A DNA stretch of 64,000 bases from CGIF01 sp031674855 (GTDB lineage: Bacteria > Bacillota_I > Bacilli_A > Mycoplasmatales > CGIF01): contig CP125275.1 in NCBI GenBank assembly GCA_031674855.1, positions 551,213-615,212 of the forward strand, in the 5' to 3' direction. The first letter of the stretch is position 1; every line of letters begins with the position of its first letter. Below are positions 21,503 through 31,794 of the stretch, in pieces. The notes under the pieces were generated by a model. The model did not search any database. It saw only the letters and a list, made by a program, of their open reading frames with translations, and was not told the DNA's origin. The position numbers and the translations under genes are program-made.

Positions 21503-22669
21503 ATGACAAAAAAAACATTACAAGATTGATATTATGGTGATAATATTACTTATTCCGAAAAGGAAAAATTAAACAAAATAGGAATAGGTAATTATGATTA
21601 CCACTATTTAATGGATTTACAGCAAATATTAAGGTGTGCTGATTGAGCTCAAAACAGTAGTGAAATAAGAAATAAACTTAGTGGCATAATTAAAAAAATA
21701 ATTTTCTTTACTCCTAATTTTAATGATAGCAAACTGGATGCTTCCAATTATAGTTGTGCTGTAGTAACTGATGGTAATAATGATAACTGAGTAATTAGTT
21801 ATCGTCCTTCCTATTTAAGTAATATTGATAGTGATGTAGTGATACAAAAATCATCTAGTAGTAATTATGAAATAGAAAGAAGATTAAACTCTGAACATCC
21901 AATTGTCGCTTTTGAAGAAGATTTTCTAAATTATTTAATGATAAAATGGCCTTATGTTTTTGAAAAAAATTTATCTTCTGATGCTAAATATAATCCTGAC
22001 AAATATTTATTGCCGTTTGATTTAGTTAAGAGGCCAATTGGTTGAGGAAAAGACCATTACGCTATTTACTTAGGTAATGAATGAGTTGCTCATCTTACTG
22101 GAAAAGATAGTAGTTCTAGTGGAGAAGGAGGAACTAAATTTGACACATGAGGTAAATTTTGCAATCCAGATAGCAGTAGTAGCAGTTCTTCTTCTAGTAG
22201 TTCGGGCTCAAATGGTGGAGCGATAACTCTTTATCATCCTCGAATACCTTTTAAAAGAAAGAGCGAAATAATTAGACATACTGCTAAGGTTGTTAGTTAT
22301 AATTATGGTAGATATTCTTATGATATGCTTTCTAATAATTGTGAACATTTGGCTAAGAGTTGTATCTTTGGTCTTGACCAGTCACCTCAGTCTTCATTTT
22401 GAGAAATGGTTAGTCCGATTCATCAGCAAGTATCCATTATTAGAGCAGTTGTTAATTCATCGAGAAGTCTAACCGAAAACTTAAAAATAAACAGTGAAGG
22501 AATTGATGGTTTAACTTCTAGTTATTCTTCTGAAGAAACAAATGTAAAATTACATGCTTTTGCGGCTGAAACAAATCGTTCTTATAATCGTTCTAAAAGT
22601 CAAATCGAACAAGAAAAATTTCAAGAACGAATAGAAGTCAATCCTAAAGATTGATGTAGAATTTCATAG
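21503..22669 (+). CDS. LRAT-family (NlpC/P60-like) acyltransferase or phospholipase
   Basis: 388 codons (ATG 21503, TAG 22667). The core has the LRAT/H-rev107 signature: His185 in DHYAIYLG, His197 twelve residues later in VAHL, and Cys280 in NNCEHLA, the same order and the same 12-residue His-His spacing as the human HRASLS enzymes. These enzymes cut or transfer acyl chains of phospholipids through a catalytic Cys. A Ser-rich loop (about 208-235) is inserted between the second His and the Cys. The N-terminal 170 residues and the C-terminal helical part are not recognised; no membrane helix is seen. The next gene (22673) is a membrane protein starting three bases after the stop. Possible roles: host lipid modification, or a toxin with a membrane partner. 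Confidence 0.75.
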
Positions 22670-22675
22670 TTAATG
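22622..22675. repeat. 54-bp direct repeat, copy 1
   Basis: Exact 54-base match to 25374-25427. It covers the last 16 codons of the LRAT-family gene, its stop, and the ATG of the following membrane gene. The two copies are 2.75 kb apart and enclose the replication-protein region, so they mark a duplication or a recombination junction. Confidence 0.9.
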
Positions 22676-22993
22676 AAATTTACTAATTACCAAAAAACAA
22701 TTTTATTTAGGGCGTTTTTGTACTTATTTATTTTTGTTTTTCTTGTTTCTATTCCTATTATTTACAAACTTTTCTTTATTAATTATGGAATTGAAATGTT
22801 TTTATTTCTTAACCCTGTTTATATGATTGGAGAATTAGGAATATTAAGTTCTATAATTTTTTGGTTTGAATATTACTATTCTTTTAGAAAGAAGTTAGAA
22901 ATAAAGAATAAATTATCGAGAATAAAATTAATCGGTTGGTCAGTTTTTCTTATTTTTGTTCTTAGTAAGTTATTATTTTTGTCTTATTGTTAA
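22673..22993 (+). CDS. Small four-helix membrane protein (paralog of 25959 gene)
   Basis: 106 codons (ATG 22673, TAA 22991). Hydrophobic segments lie at about 10-30, 40-65 and 85-104, with conserved pieces GIEMFLFLNPVYMIGELG and FWFEYYYSFRKKL. The gene at 25959 encodes a clear paralog with the same pieces in the same order. It starts three bases after the LRAT stop, so the two are translationally close. A partner or immunity role for the LRAT protein is a hypothesis only. Confidence 0.7.
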   Translation: MKFTNYQKTILFRAFLYLFIFVFLVSIPIIYKLFFINYGIEMFLFLNPVYMIGELGILSSIIFWFEYYYSFRKKLEIKNKLSRIKLIGWSVFLIFVLSKLLFLSYC

Positions 22994-23198
22994 TCTTTTT
23001 TTATATTACAAAGAATTAATAAATATCCCTTATACTATCTCCTTTATTCTCGCTTCTCTTTTTAGAGATTTTCTTAAATATCCAAGGAACTCCTCGTTAT
23101 TTTAAAAATTTCTTAAAACAAATGACAAATAATAATCTTTACTAATCTAAAACAACCAAGACAATCAGCATTATTTTAATTTAAAAAACGAATTTACT

Positions 23199-24617
23199 TT
23201 GCAGGGTCAAAACTCCCTTATTAGTAAAGACTTCACAGACTTATTCGCTAGTTCGCAAACGACCGGCAAACTAATCAATTTCACTCTCGCCGACTTTGGT
23301 TCTAGTATCCAAAAAGCTAAATTATCCTTTGGTAATGTCAATTTAGGCATTTATAAGCAAGGTTCACGAAACCGATTAGGAAAACCTATTTTTCACAACC
23401 AAGCGGAGGGTTTTCATGAATTAGTCGCCAAACTCAAATATAAAGGTCATTATTATGCTTCGCTTAGAAACTTTAAGGACAGTATCATAATGAACTTTAC
23501 CCATGAGGATTTTGCTCGTGGTCTTTACTTTTCCACCTGAACTTTCAATAATTTCAAAACAGACCTTAAATTTACTTTCGGTTATGGCTCTGACAAAGGA
23601 GTCAGCAAATGCCCTTATCAGAATTGCCAACAATCCCATTTTTATCAAACTGTTCCAACTAATATCAGCTCGTTTTTAGCTGAAAAAAAGACCGCTAAAA
23701 AGCAATTAGGTCGTGAGTTAGACGGCGTAAATGACCTTTTCGCCAAAGCTATCCAACTTATCCAAAAAGAATGACAACCCAAAGATTTTAAGTGAGTTGC
23801 CGTGCCGGAACTCCATAAATGTCAAACTGGCTGTCATTGACAAGGACAAAAAAAATCTAACAAAGCTTCCTGAAAGAAGCATAATGAAAGCTATTGTCAG
23901 TGTCAAGTTAAGCATGAATGTTTACGCAATTGACACATTCACATGATTAGCACTGATTTCTTACCGGAAAAGTATCGGCATGACCGTTGCACCTTAGGAA
24001 ATTTTAACGATAATGGCAGTCCTCTTGGTTGTTGAAATCACCGCGGTTTTATCGCTCATGATATCTGACCTCATGGTTTAGTCGATATGAAAAGAATATC
24101 ACACTTAAAAATGAACGGTAAATCCATTCTCACTTCGGAAGGAGCCATTGCTTATCTCACTAAATACCTCGCTAAATCCTTTCAAATGCGCGAGGATACA
24201 GAGTTAGCTAACAAAGTTGGTTTACTTAGAGGTATGGGGGTTTATAAGTTTTTCCGAGTTATCTATGGTTATAAGGAAAATCAAGCATTTATCCAAGAAA
24301 AGAGAAAAAAGCCAGTCATAACTTCTTATGTTTTTATCAACAATGACCTTGCTTATTCTGAGGAAATCGAGCAAGAATTCGGTGCTTATTTTGACAAAGA
24401 TTTAAGCTTAAAAAAGCAAGTAAAATCTATTTTGAAACAAAAGGAAAAAGAACTTTGTCCGAAAGACCAAACTAAATGTCAATGTCAACCCTTACCTAAC
24501 TGAGTTAAATGATTAGGAATAGTCCTGATTATCACTATCTTTATTATCGTTTGTGTGCAACTCCACTACTTATGAAAATTAAGTGATATTTGACAGGCAA
24601 TTAAAGGAAGTAAATAA
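23199..24617 (+). CDS. HUH rolling-circle replication initiator, plectrovirus-like
   Basis: 472 codons in one frame from a TTG at 23199 to TAA 24615-24617; the frame is open back to 23151, so a start up to 16 codons earlier is possible, and an ATG at 23121 is out of frame. The HUH metal motif is His246-Ile-His248 in WHIHMI, preceded by the strand KWVAVPELH. Cys/His groups (CPYQNCQ, HKCQTGCH) suggest a bound zinc. Further on, a helical part (YLTKYLAKSFQMR) holds the usual position of the catalytic Tyr. The C-terminus has one membrane helix. Such proteins nick and restart replication of single-stranded-DNA phages of Mollicutes. It is followed at once by two small membrane genes, as in plectroviruses. 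No nonsense mutation is seen, so it could be active. Confidence 0.75.
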
Positions 24618-24619
24618 CC

Positions 24620-24952
24620 ATGGCAGAACCAATCACAACAGCCGCAATTGGTAGTGTAATTGTTGGTGCTTTAAAAGAAGTTGGCAAATGAATATGAGGA
24701 TATGCTAAAAAAACTTTATTAACTCTGTGAGATAACAAATTTATTCTGATTGTTGCGGGAACTAGTAGCGGAATATTTATTTATTATTACAATATGTTAA
24801 ATAATTGATTTGGTTTTCCGCCAATTCTTAATTAGGCGGTATTAGGAATATTTGCTCTAATTAATTTTACTTGAGTGGCTAGTTATTGAAAAAATACTCC
24901 GAGTGAAAGTGGCGGCAATGACCCTAGTCTCGGAATCAGACTTAATAATTAA
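24620..24952 (+). pseudogene. Small phage-like membrane protein, interrupted
   Basis: ATG 24620, two bases after the replication gene. The reading frame gives a basic N-terminus, a hydrophobic segment (FILIVAGTSSGIFIYYY) and then an in-frame TAG (24833-24835); the same frame continues with a second hydrophobic helix (VLGIFALINFTWVAS) and an acidic end to TAA 24950. Two helices on either side of the stop make a single broken membrane protein likely, though a functional 71-residue product is possible. It resembles minor coat or assembly proteins of filamentous phage. Confidence 0.5.
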
Positions 24953-24957
24953 AAATC

Positions 24958-25185
24958 ATGTTAACAATCTTTAAATTTTGCGGGGAAATTATAACCCAAA
25001 TTATGCTCTTTTGACAAAGTATTAGTCTGGACGGTTTTCGTCCCTTCTGATACTTAATTGGAATTCTACTGTTAACCGTCTTTGGAATGTTTTTAAAGGG
25101 ATTGTTATTTAGTGGCACAGTCGGTGGTTCGGTGAGTGGAATCGCTGGTAGAGTGAATGTTAAGATTAGTAAGCAAAAAAAATAA
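24958..25185 (+). CDS. Small phage-like membrane protein
   Basis: 75 codons (ATG 24958, TAA 25183). One or two hydrophobic helices (WYLIGILLLTVFGMFLKGLLF) followed by a Gly/Ser-rich turn and a basic C-terminus (VNVKISKQKK). The charge layout (membrane helix, then a basic DNA-facing tail) is that of inovirus coat proteins. It ends the replication-protein cluster. Confidence 0.5.
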
Positions 25186-25295
25186 AATATATAAGCATAT
25201 TGCTAAAAATAAGCCATGATAGCAAGAAATAATTATCTTGAATAAATTCATTCAACAATACTTTTATAAAATATAAAATCTATTTGGAAAGCACA

Positions 25296-25421
25296 ATGTT
25301 GAAATTGATTTCAGAGAAAGAACTTAGTTATCTTTTGAAATTTCATGAAAAACTAGGTGAAAAAAAAAACTTCCAAGAACGAATAGAAGTCAATCCTAAA
25401 GATTGATGTAGAATTTCATAG
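25296..25421 (+). CDS. Orphan copy of the LRAT-gene C-terminus
   Basis: 41 codons from ATG 25296 to TAG 25419-25421. The last 16 codons are identical to the end of the LRAT-family gene, while the first 24 (MLKLISEKELSYLLKF) are unrelated. A membrane gene follows four bases later. It looks like a displaced 3' end carried with a different downstream gene rather than an independent protein. Confidence 0.45.
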
Positions 25422-25427
25422 TTAATG
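25374..25427. repeat. 54-bp direct repeat, copy 2
   Basis: Exact match to 22622-22675. Here it joins the orphan C-terminal ORF to a different membrane protein gene (25425). Confidence 0.9.
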
Positions 25428-25658
25428 GCAGAATTATTTTTTTGATTGTTTTTAATTTTTGGTTTACCCATTTTATTATTTTTTCTCTTCATTGGTTTTT
25501 TTTACTCCTTGATTAAAGATAATGACATGACCTCTAGTCGAAAAAGCATCCAAATAAGATTATATCTTTTGCTAATTTTTTTTGTATTATCATTCATTCA
25601 TGCGATGATTATGATTATGTATCCTTTTATGGGAGGTTATTATAAAAGATTTGTTTAA
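25425..25658 (+). CDS. Small membrane protein
   Basis: 77 codons (ATG 25425, TAA 25656). Two hydrophobic helices (WLFLIFGLPILLFFLFIGFF; LYLLLIFFVLSFIHA) flank a short charged loop (KDNDMTSSRKS). Its ATG lies inside the 54-bp repeat, as does that of the paralogous position at 22673, but the protein is different. Function unknown; possibly an alternative partner of the LRAT protein. Confidence 0.55.
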
Positions 25659-25958
25659 AAACTCCAAAAAAAACTAATATCTTGTTATAAATAACGAATT
25701 TGCTTATTTTGACGCAAAACCCTCATTTTCGTCCATTGTCATTAATCATTCAAAAAGTTAATTGTTTTGATTTGAATCTTCAAGAAAATTAACTATTAAA
25801 TAGTAAAGTAATACAAACATTCTCATGTTAAATATCCAAAAAATCTTCAAAAAACAAAAATTAAGGTAGCTATAATTACACAAATATCGAAATAATTCTT
25901 TTAAAACAACAAAAACATGCCTTGACTACTATGTCTAATTAAGGTGATTTAAACAATA
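25659..25958. other. Intergenic, no gene seen
   Basis: 300 bases of AT-rich sequence between two membrane genes. I see no protein-like frame, RNA gene or strong hairpin. The promoter of the gene at 25959 is presumably here. Confidence 0.4.
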
Positions 25959-26276
25959 ATGAAGATCCAATCATTATCAAAATTAATAATTCGCAGAATG
26001 GTTTGATATTTGCCTATCTTTCTCTTGCTTTTTGCAATTCCAGCAATTTATTCATGTTTCATTTTTTATGGAATCGAAATGTTATTATTTTTTCATCCTA
26101 TTTATATGATTGGAGAGTTATTGATGATAAGCGGTGTAGTTTTTTGAGCCGAATATTACTATTTTTTTAAAAAAGGTCTTGGAGTAAAAGACAAGTGATT
26201 AAGAACGAGGATGACTGGTTGAGCAATCTTTATTATCTTTGTTTTTAGTAAGATACTTCTTCATTGTTTTATTTAA
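25959..26276 (+). CDS. Small membrane protein, paralog of 22673 gene
   Basis: 105 codons (ATG 25959, TAA 26274), with three TGA codons as Trp. It aligns along its whole length with the gene at 22673 (GIEMLLFFHPIYMIGELL, FWAEYYYFFKKGL), so the two are duplicates. Three or four membrane helices. It is followed after 40 bases by metG, the first core gene, so it marks the edge of the accessory region. Confidence 0.65.
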
Positions 26277-26316
26277 AGCTGAGTTATGATTCTTGATAAA
26301 AAAAAATAACTAATAT

Positions 26317-27846
26317 ATGTCGAAAAAACTCTACATCACCACTCCTATTTTTTATCCTAATGATAAATTACATTTAGGTCATGCTTATGCTACAACGATT
26401 GCAGATATTATTGCTCGTTACAAAAAGAGTCAAGGTTATCAAGTATACTTTCAAACCGGTAGTGATGAGCATGGTGAAAAGATTGAAAAAAAAGCTAAAT
26501 CGTTGAAAATTACTCCACAAGAATTAGTTGACAAAAATGTGGAATTATTTAAAGAATTGTGACAAAAGTTAGGAATTAATTATGACTTATTTTATCGCAC
26601 CAGTTCTCAGTTGCACAAAGAAAAAGTTCAACAAATTTTTCAAAAACTATTAAAAAATGACGACATTTATTTAGGCAAGTATCGAGGTAATTATTGCACT
26701 TCTTGCGAAGATTACGTAAAAGAAAAAGATTGTCCTAGTTGTCATTCAGGAACTAGAGTATTGGAAGAATCAGCTTATTTTTTAAGAGTTTCTCGTTACT
26801 ATCAGCAATTATTAGAATATTATCGAGATAATCCTAATTTTCTAATTCCTGAAGCATCCAAGAAAGAGCTTTTTGCTAATTTTTTACAGGAAGATAAGAT
26901 TCAAGATTTGTGTATTACCCGTAATGATATCAAATGAGGCATTCCAGTTCCCAATGATTCGGAAAATGTTATTTATGTTTGATTTGAAGCTCTTTGTAAT
27001 TACTTAAATTCAACAGAAGGAAAAAAAATGTTTGCTGATAAAGGCAGCGAAATTATTCATTTGATAGGAAAAGAAATTGTTAGATTTCATTCACTTTATT
27101 GACCAGTTATTCTTTTTGCTCTTGGGGTAAGATTACCTAACAAAGTCATTGCTCATGGTCTTTTATTAGATCCTCAAGGCGAAAAAGCCAGCAAAAGCAA
27201 AGGCAACGTTATCGATCCGTTAGAGTTATTAAAAAATTACCCCCAAGATTTATTAAGAGTTTATTTTGTTGCCAAAGTTAATTTTTTACAAGACGGAGTT
27301 TGCTCGGAAGATTTATTAAAAAGTTTCTACCAAGATTTCTTTGTGAATAATTTAGGAAATTTGTTTTCTCGGGTAAACAAAATGATTCACTTGTACAACA
27401 AAGGAGTAATTTCAGCAGTTAATTTTAAGGATATTTCGGGGAATTTATCAAAAAAGGAATTATCACAAAAATTAGAAGAATATAAAAAAAAATGTGAATT
27501 GTCAGTAAGAGAATTTCAAGACAAAATGAATGGATATGAATTTACCAAAGCTTTTTCTCAAATCCAAAATCTTTTGAATGAGAGCAATAAATTAATTACT
27601 GAACTAACTCCTTGAGAATTATTTAAAAAGGGTGAAATTGATCTTCTAAACTATGCTCTGAATTATTTAGCAAATGGAATAAAAATTATTGCTTTTTCAC
27701 TTAATTGTATTGCACCTGAAACTAGTAAAAAGATTCTAGAAACCTTTATTATTAACGATAAGATGATTGATTGAAGCAACTGTTTAGACTTTAAATTTTT
27801 AAACGGATTTGAAGTAAAAGTGCTAGAAAAACATTTATTCAATTAG
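26317..27846 (+). CDS. metG: Methionyl-tRNA synthetase
   Basis: 509 codons (ATG 26317, TAG 27844). It charges tRNA-Met with methionine. The class-I signatures are present: HLGH near residue 20 and KASKS (usual KMSKS) near 290, preceded by HGLLLDPQGE. The zinc knuckle CTSCEDY...CPSC sits at about 127-147. Conserved tryptophans (VWFEALCNY, LYWPVIL) are coded by TGA, which helps prove code 4. The C-terminal domain is helical, and no tRNA-binding extension (EMAP) is present, as in small forms of the enzyme. The ATG lies directly after a TAATAT stretch without a Shine-Dalgarno sequence. Confidence 0.97.
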
Positions 27847-27965
27847 TACGAAAGATGAAATTAACCAAAGAATTTGTGATTCTTCGGTCTTTTTGTCTAC
27901 GAATTCTCCTATCATCCGGCTCTCAAATTGGCATTGGGCGTTCTTCCCTAGATTTTGTTTCATCT

Positions 27966-28676
27966 CTAATCAGGTTGTCTTAATTTTCATACCGCTACAT
28001 AATAAAAAAGATATTTTTTCATTCATTGGTCAAACTTTTGATAATTTGCACAAGATTTAAATTGATTGAAGTGTTCTTTCAATTGCGGATTTATTTTTTC
28101 TTCAATAAATTTTTTGGCTGCTGTTGGAAAATCTCCTCCTTCCATATATTCTTTAATTTCCTTAATAACCTTGTTTTCAAAAATTCAGTCAACTTTTTCC
28201 TCATTATCTTCTTTTCGAAAAGTTGTTGCTGTAATAATTATTTCATCTATCCTTTTTCGTGCCTTGTGGTAATTTTCCCAAAATTCGTCAATTGTTTCGG
28301 GAAATTTAGGAAAAAATGATTCTTGTCACTCTTCTCGAAGAATTTTATTTCATCTTTCAAAATTTTCTGAGATAAATTTTTCAAAGGGTTTATTTTTGGT
28401 TTGCTTTAATATTTCTTCGTATTGTTTTCTTGTTAAAGAACATTTTATTTTTTTCAGATCAGATGGGTTAGGGGTGAAAACGTAAACCTTTTCTTCTCTC
28501 TTTTCTTTTGGAAGGGAATTTTTTATATTATCATTAATTTCCCTCTTTGCTTGCTTCTCCTCCTCCGTAAGAGTTTTTTCTTCTACCTCATTTATTACTT
28601 TCTCTTCCTGCTCGGCTTTATCGTCTTTATTGGCTTTGGTTTTTTGTTTATTATTTCTCACTAATAGAAAAACCAA
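27966..28676 (-). CDS. N-terminally anchored hypothetical protein
   Basis: 236 codons from a TTG at 28676 to TAG 27966-27968. The frame stays open upstream to about 28717 and adds a strongly hydrophobic stretch (KILLFLILLIIIGGF), so the real start, possibly a non-ATG codon, may be further 5'. After the membrane helix comes a Lys/Glu-rich linker and then a helical domain with PFEKFISENFERW and WQESFFPKFPE, with TGA Trp codons near the end. The family is not recognised. It lies alone on the minus strand between metG and the tRNA-Ile gene. Confidence 0.55.
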
Positions 28677-28931
28677 AAAACCACCAATTATAATTAATAA
28701 AATTAGAAAAAGTAATATTTTTTCTTTTTAGTTATTTTCATATATATATAGTTTTTAGTATTAACGAAATTAAAATCTAATGATTAATAAATCAAGTAAG
28801 ATTTCGAGTAAGAATTACAAAATAGTTAATTTAGATTAAAAGAATAATCATAAACTAATTATTGAGTTTCTTTTTATAGAATTTTTCTGTCTTTTTGGGA
28901 AAAGAAAAACTATAAAATTAAAATATTTTTA

Positions 28932-29008
28932 TGGTGGATCTTGGAGGGATCGAACCTCCAACCGCCCGGTTATGAGCCGGGAGCTCTAACCAATTGAGCT
29001 AAAGATCC
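28932..29008 (-). tRNA. tRNA-Ile2 (CAT anticodon)
   Basis: A full cloverleaf on the minus strand with genomic CCA (28932-28934). The acceptor stem GGATCTT pairs with AAGATCC, the D arm is TTAGCTC...GAGC, and the anticodon stem CCGG flanks the loop CTCATAA with anticodon CAT. The TTAGCTCAnTTGGTTAGAGC body is that of the isoleucine tRNA whose C34 is changed to lysidine to read AUA, not that of initiator or elongator methionine tRNA. TilS would be needed; it is not in this window. Confidence 0.85.
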
Positions 29009-29043
29009 TTTATTAATAGTTTTTATATATTTAAATAATTGAT

Positions 29044-29688
29044 ATGGATGGAATAATTCTTATTGACAAGCCATCGGGGATTACTTCTCACAAAGTCATT
29101 GAAATTGTTCGGAAGAAATTAGGAATTAAAAAGGTAGGACATGCTGGAACTCTCGATCCTTTAGCAACTGGATTATTAGTAGTTATGTTAGGCAAATCTA
29201 CCAAATTAAGCAATCAATTAATGGGTCAGCCCAAAACTTACGAGGTGGAGATAAAATTATTTATTGAAACTGATACTGGTGATATCACCGGCAAAGTAAT
29301 TAAACAAGAGAACCCCAAAAATATAAAAGAAGAAGAAATTAAATTAGTTATCAATTTTTTCAATAATTACGAATACTGACAGCAACCGCCAATTTATTCT
29401 GCCATAAAAATAAAAGGGAAAAAATTATATGAGTATGTTCGGCAAAATATTTCTGTTGAAATTCCTTCCCGATTAGTAAAAATAGAAGAAATAAAGTTAT
29501 TAAATTATTCTCCAAAATTAGAAAGGATGAAATTTTTAGTAAAGTGCAGCAAAGGAACTTATGTTCGGAGTTTAATGAAAGATTTAGTTGAGAAATTAGA
29601 AACGGTTGCAACGGTGAGCGAATTGAGAAGAATTAGTTCTGGTGATTTTAATATTAATAATTCTTTGAAATTAGAGGAAATAAAATAG
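29044..29688 (+). CDS. truB: tRNA pseudouridine(55) synthase
   Basis: 214 codons (ATG 29044, TAG 29686). It makes pseudouridine 55 in the T loop of tRNAs. The N-terminal IDKPSGITSHKV and the catalytic motif GHAGTLDPLATGLL (Asp near 38) are clear, as are the later CSKGTYVRSL and the core of the fold. The protein ends after the catalytic domain without a PUA extension, so it is a short form. It starts 36 bases downstream of the oppositely oriented tRNA-Ile2 gene. Confidence 0.95.
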
Positions 29689-29765
29689 TCAAAAATATCT
29701 TAATTTGTTTTGAAAGATGGATTTTGTTGTTTGAAAAACAAAAATTTTATAATTAAAAGATTAAA

Positions 29766-30029
29766 TTATTTTTTGAATCTTCTTTGCAATTCTTCTATCT
29801 GTTTTCTCATTTGAGGATCAGATAAGATGCTGTTGATTCCACCTTTTTCCATCTTTTTTTGCATTTCTTGGGCTTTTTTGGCTTGGTTAAGGAACTCTTT
29901 TCAACTTTTAACTCCGGTAGCTTTTTTGAGGGTTCGGAGCATGTATCAAAGAGAAAGAAAAAAACCAATAACTATACCAGCAATTGTGCAAAAAATAATT
30001 CCAATTATTCAATAAAAATTTGTACTCAT
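29766..30029 (-). CDS. Small N-terminally anchored protein
   Basis: 87 codons (ATG 30027-30029, TAA 29766). Residues about 5-28 form one membrane helix (WIIGIIFCTIAGIVIGFFLSL); the remainder is an amphipathic, basic helix region (KEFLNQAKKAQEMQKKMEKGG ... IEELQRRFKK). The layout recalls the short UPF0154/YneF membrane proteins common in Mollicutes, but sequence agreement is weak. It lies between truB and pepA on the opposite strand. Confidence 0.6.
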
Positions 30030-30159
30030 AATATTAGTTATTTTAATTCCATTTTAATCTTGTATTAGGAAGAGAAGAAAATTTATTTTTTTAATTTTTC
30101 TAACTTTGCCACCACTTATATTTTAAAATTATAATAAAAATAATAAATTTAATATCTTT

Positions 30160-31755
30160 ATGAGTCCTTTACTGTTTGTTCAAAAAAAACCAGAAGTTAA
30201 TTCGTTGACTCTAAAGGTCATTACAAACAAAGAGAAAATTCATCCACTAACTGAAAAAAGGTGTTGAAAATCAACTCTTATTTCCGAAGAAAAAACTTAT
30301 TACCTATATCTTGATAAGGAAAACGAGGACTATAATTTTGCTAATCTTTATCAATACTTTGTTAATTTTTCCAATAGTAATGAAATTGACTTAAATGTCG
30401 ATATTCAATCTTTTGTTTCTGATAATTTAACGGAAGAGAAAGTGATTCAAGCTATTACTGAAGGAATTATTTTCGGCAGTCATCGAGCGATAAATTACAA
30501 ACAAAAATCGGGAGAAATAGAAGATGAAATCTCATCGTTCAAAAGAAAACACGAGGGATCTTTTATAATTAGTACGACGAAAAACAGCAGAAAAATTTTT
30601 TACGATATCAAAAAACACGGAGAAGTGAAAATAGAGAAAGGCAGAAGTTATATTTTTATTGAAGATTATAAGACCGAAAAAGGAAGTCTGCAGATAAAGG
30701 AAATTAAAGGAGTTGCTTTTTTTTATCTAATAACAGAGAATAAAAATGCTCAAAAAATCTTAGACAAATCCTTTGTTAATCTTAAGGCAGTTAATTGAGC
30801 TCGTGATCTACAAGACTTTCCTCCTAATAAACTTCGCGCTAAGGATTTTGCTCGAATTGTTAATGATAAATTTAATAAACTAAGCAATATCGAAATAGAA
30901 ATTTTGGATAAAAAAGAGATAGAAAAAAATAAAATGGGATTGTTGTTATCAGTCAATGCTGGTAGTCATCACGAACCTAGAGTAGTTGTTTTACGTTACT
31001 TTGGCGACAAAAAAAACAAAAAAGACATTCTTGGGTTAATAGGGAAAGGAATCACTTTTGATAGCGGTGGCTATAATTTAAAATCTTCTCACGCTTTGGA
31101 AACAATGAAATTTGACATGTCAGGAGCCGCTGTCGTTTGCGCTTCGTTTTTAGGATTAATTCAGCAAAACCCTGTAACAAACGTAGTAGCTGTCGCTTGT
31201 TTAACTGATAATACTATCGGAGGACATGCTACTTTGACTGAGTCAGTGATAACCTCCATGAGTGGCAAAACAGTCGAAATTAATAATACCGATGCGGAAG
31301 GTCGTTTAGTACTAGCAGATGGCATTACTTATGCGATTGAAAAAGAAAATGCTAACAGGATAATTACGGTAGCAACTTTAACAGGAGCTTGCGAAATGAC
31401 TTTAGGCGAAAACACCACTGGCGTAATGACTAATAATCGTGATTTTTATCAACAATTTTATCTCGCTGCTCAAAAATCCCAAGAAAGGATTTGAGAACTA
31501 CCAATTTTACCAGAAAACACTAAGGCCTTAAAAGAAAATACTACTATTGCTGATATTAGTAATATTGCTAACAGTAGGTATATGGGAGCTTCTAGCGGAG
31601 CAGCTTTTTTACAAGAGTTTGTCGGAAAACTTCCTTTTATTCATTGTGATATTGCCGGAACTGCGGTCAAGTCTAAGTCAAAACGCGGAACTGGTGTCAT
31701 GGTGAAAACCTTGATTGAATTCTTTAATATAAATAAACAAAAACAAATAAAATAA
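30160..31755 (+). CDS. pepA: Leucyl aminopeptidase (M17)
   Basis: 531 codons (ATG 30160, TAA 31753). It removes N-terminal residues from peptides using two metal ions. The M17 signatures are in order: the Lys/Asp site GKGITFDSGGYNLK (about 290-305), FDMSGAAVV, and the metal-ligand box NTDAEGRLVLADG (about 377-389), then ATLTGAC. The N-terminal 180 residues match the less conserved regulatory domain. TGA codons are used for Trp (KRCWKS, RIWELP). In a host-dependent Mollicute it probably recycles imported peptides. Confidence 0.95.
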
Positions 31756-31794
31756 TCTAATTTTCATTTATAAAAATTATAGTAACAGTAATAT

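Noticed and set aside
26317..27846. Standard genetic code with many short proteins
   Set aside because: Each TGA falls at a conserved Trp of a known enzyme, and frames continue correctly after it.
28026..28319. Plus-strand open frames near 28.0-28.3 kb
   Set aside because: They are antisense to a better-supported minus-strand gene and are Phe-rich, as expected for the complement of Lys/Glu coding sequence.
28932..29008. tRNA-Met (CAT)
   Set aside because: The D arm and stem sequence fit the lysidine-modified isoleucine tRNA, not elongator or initiator methionine tRNA.
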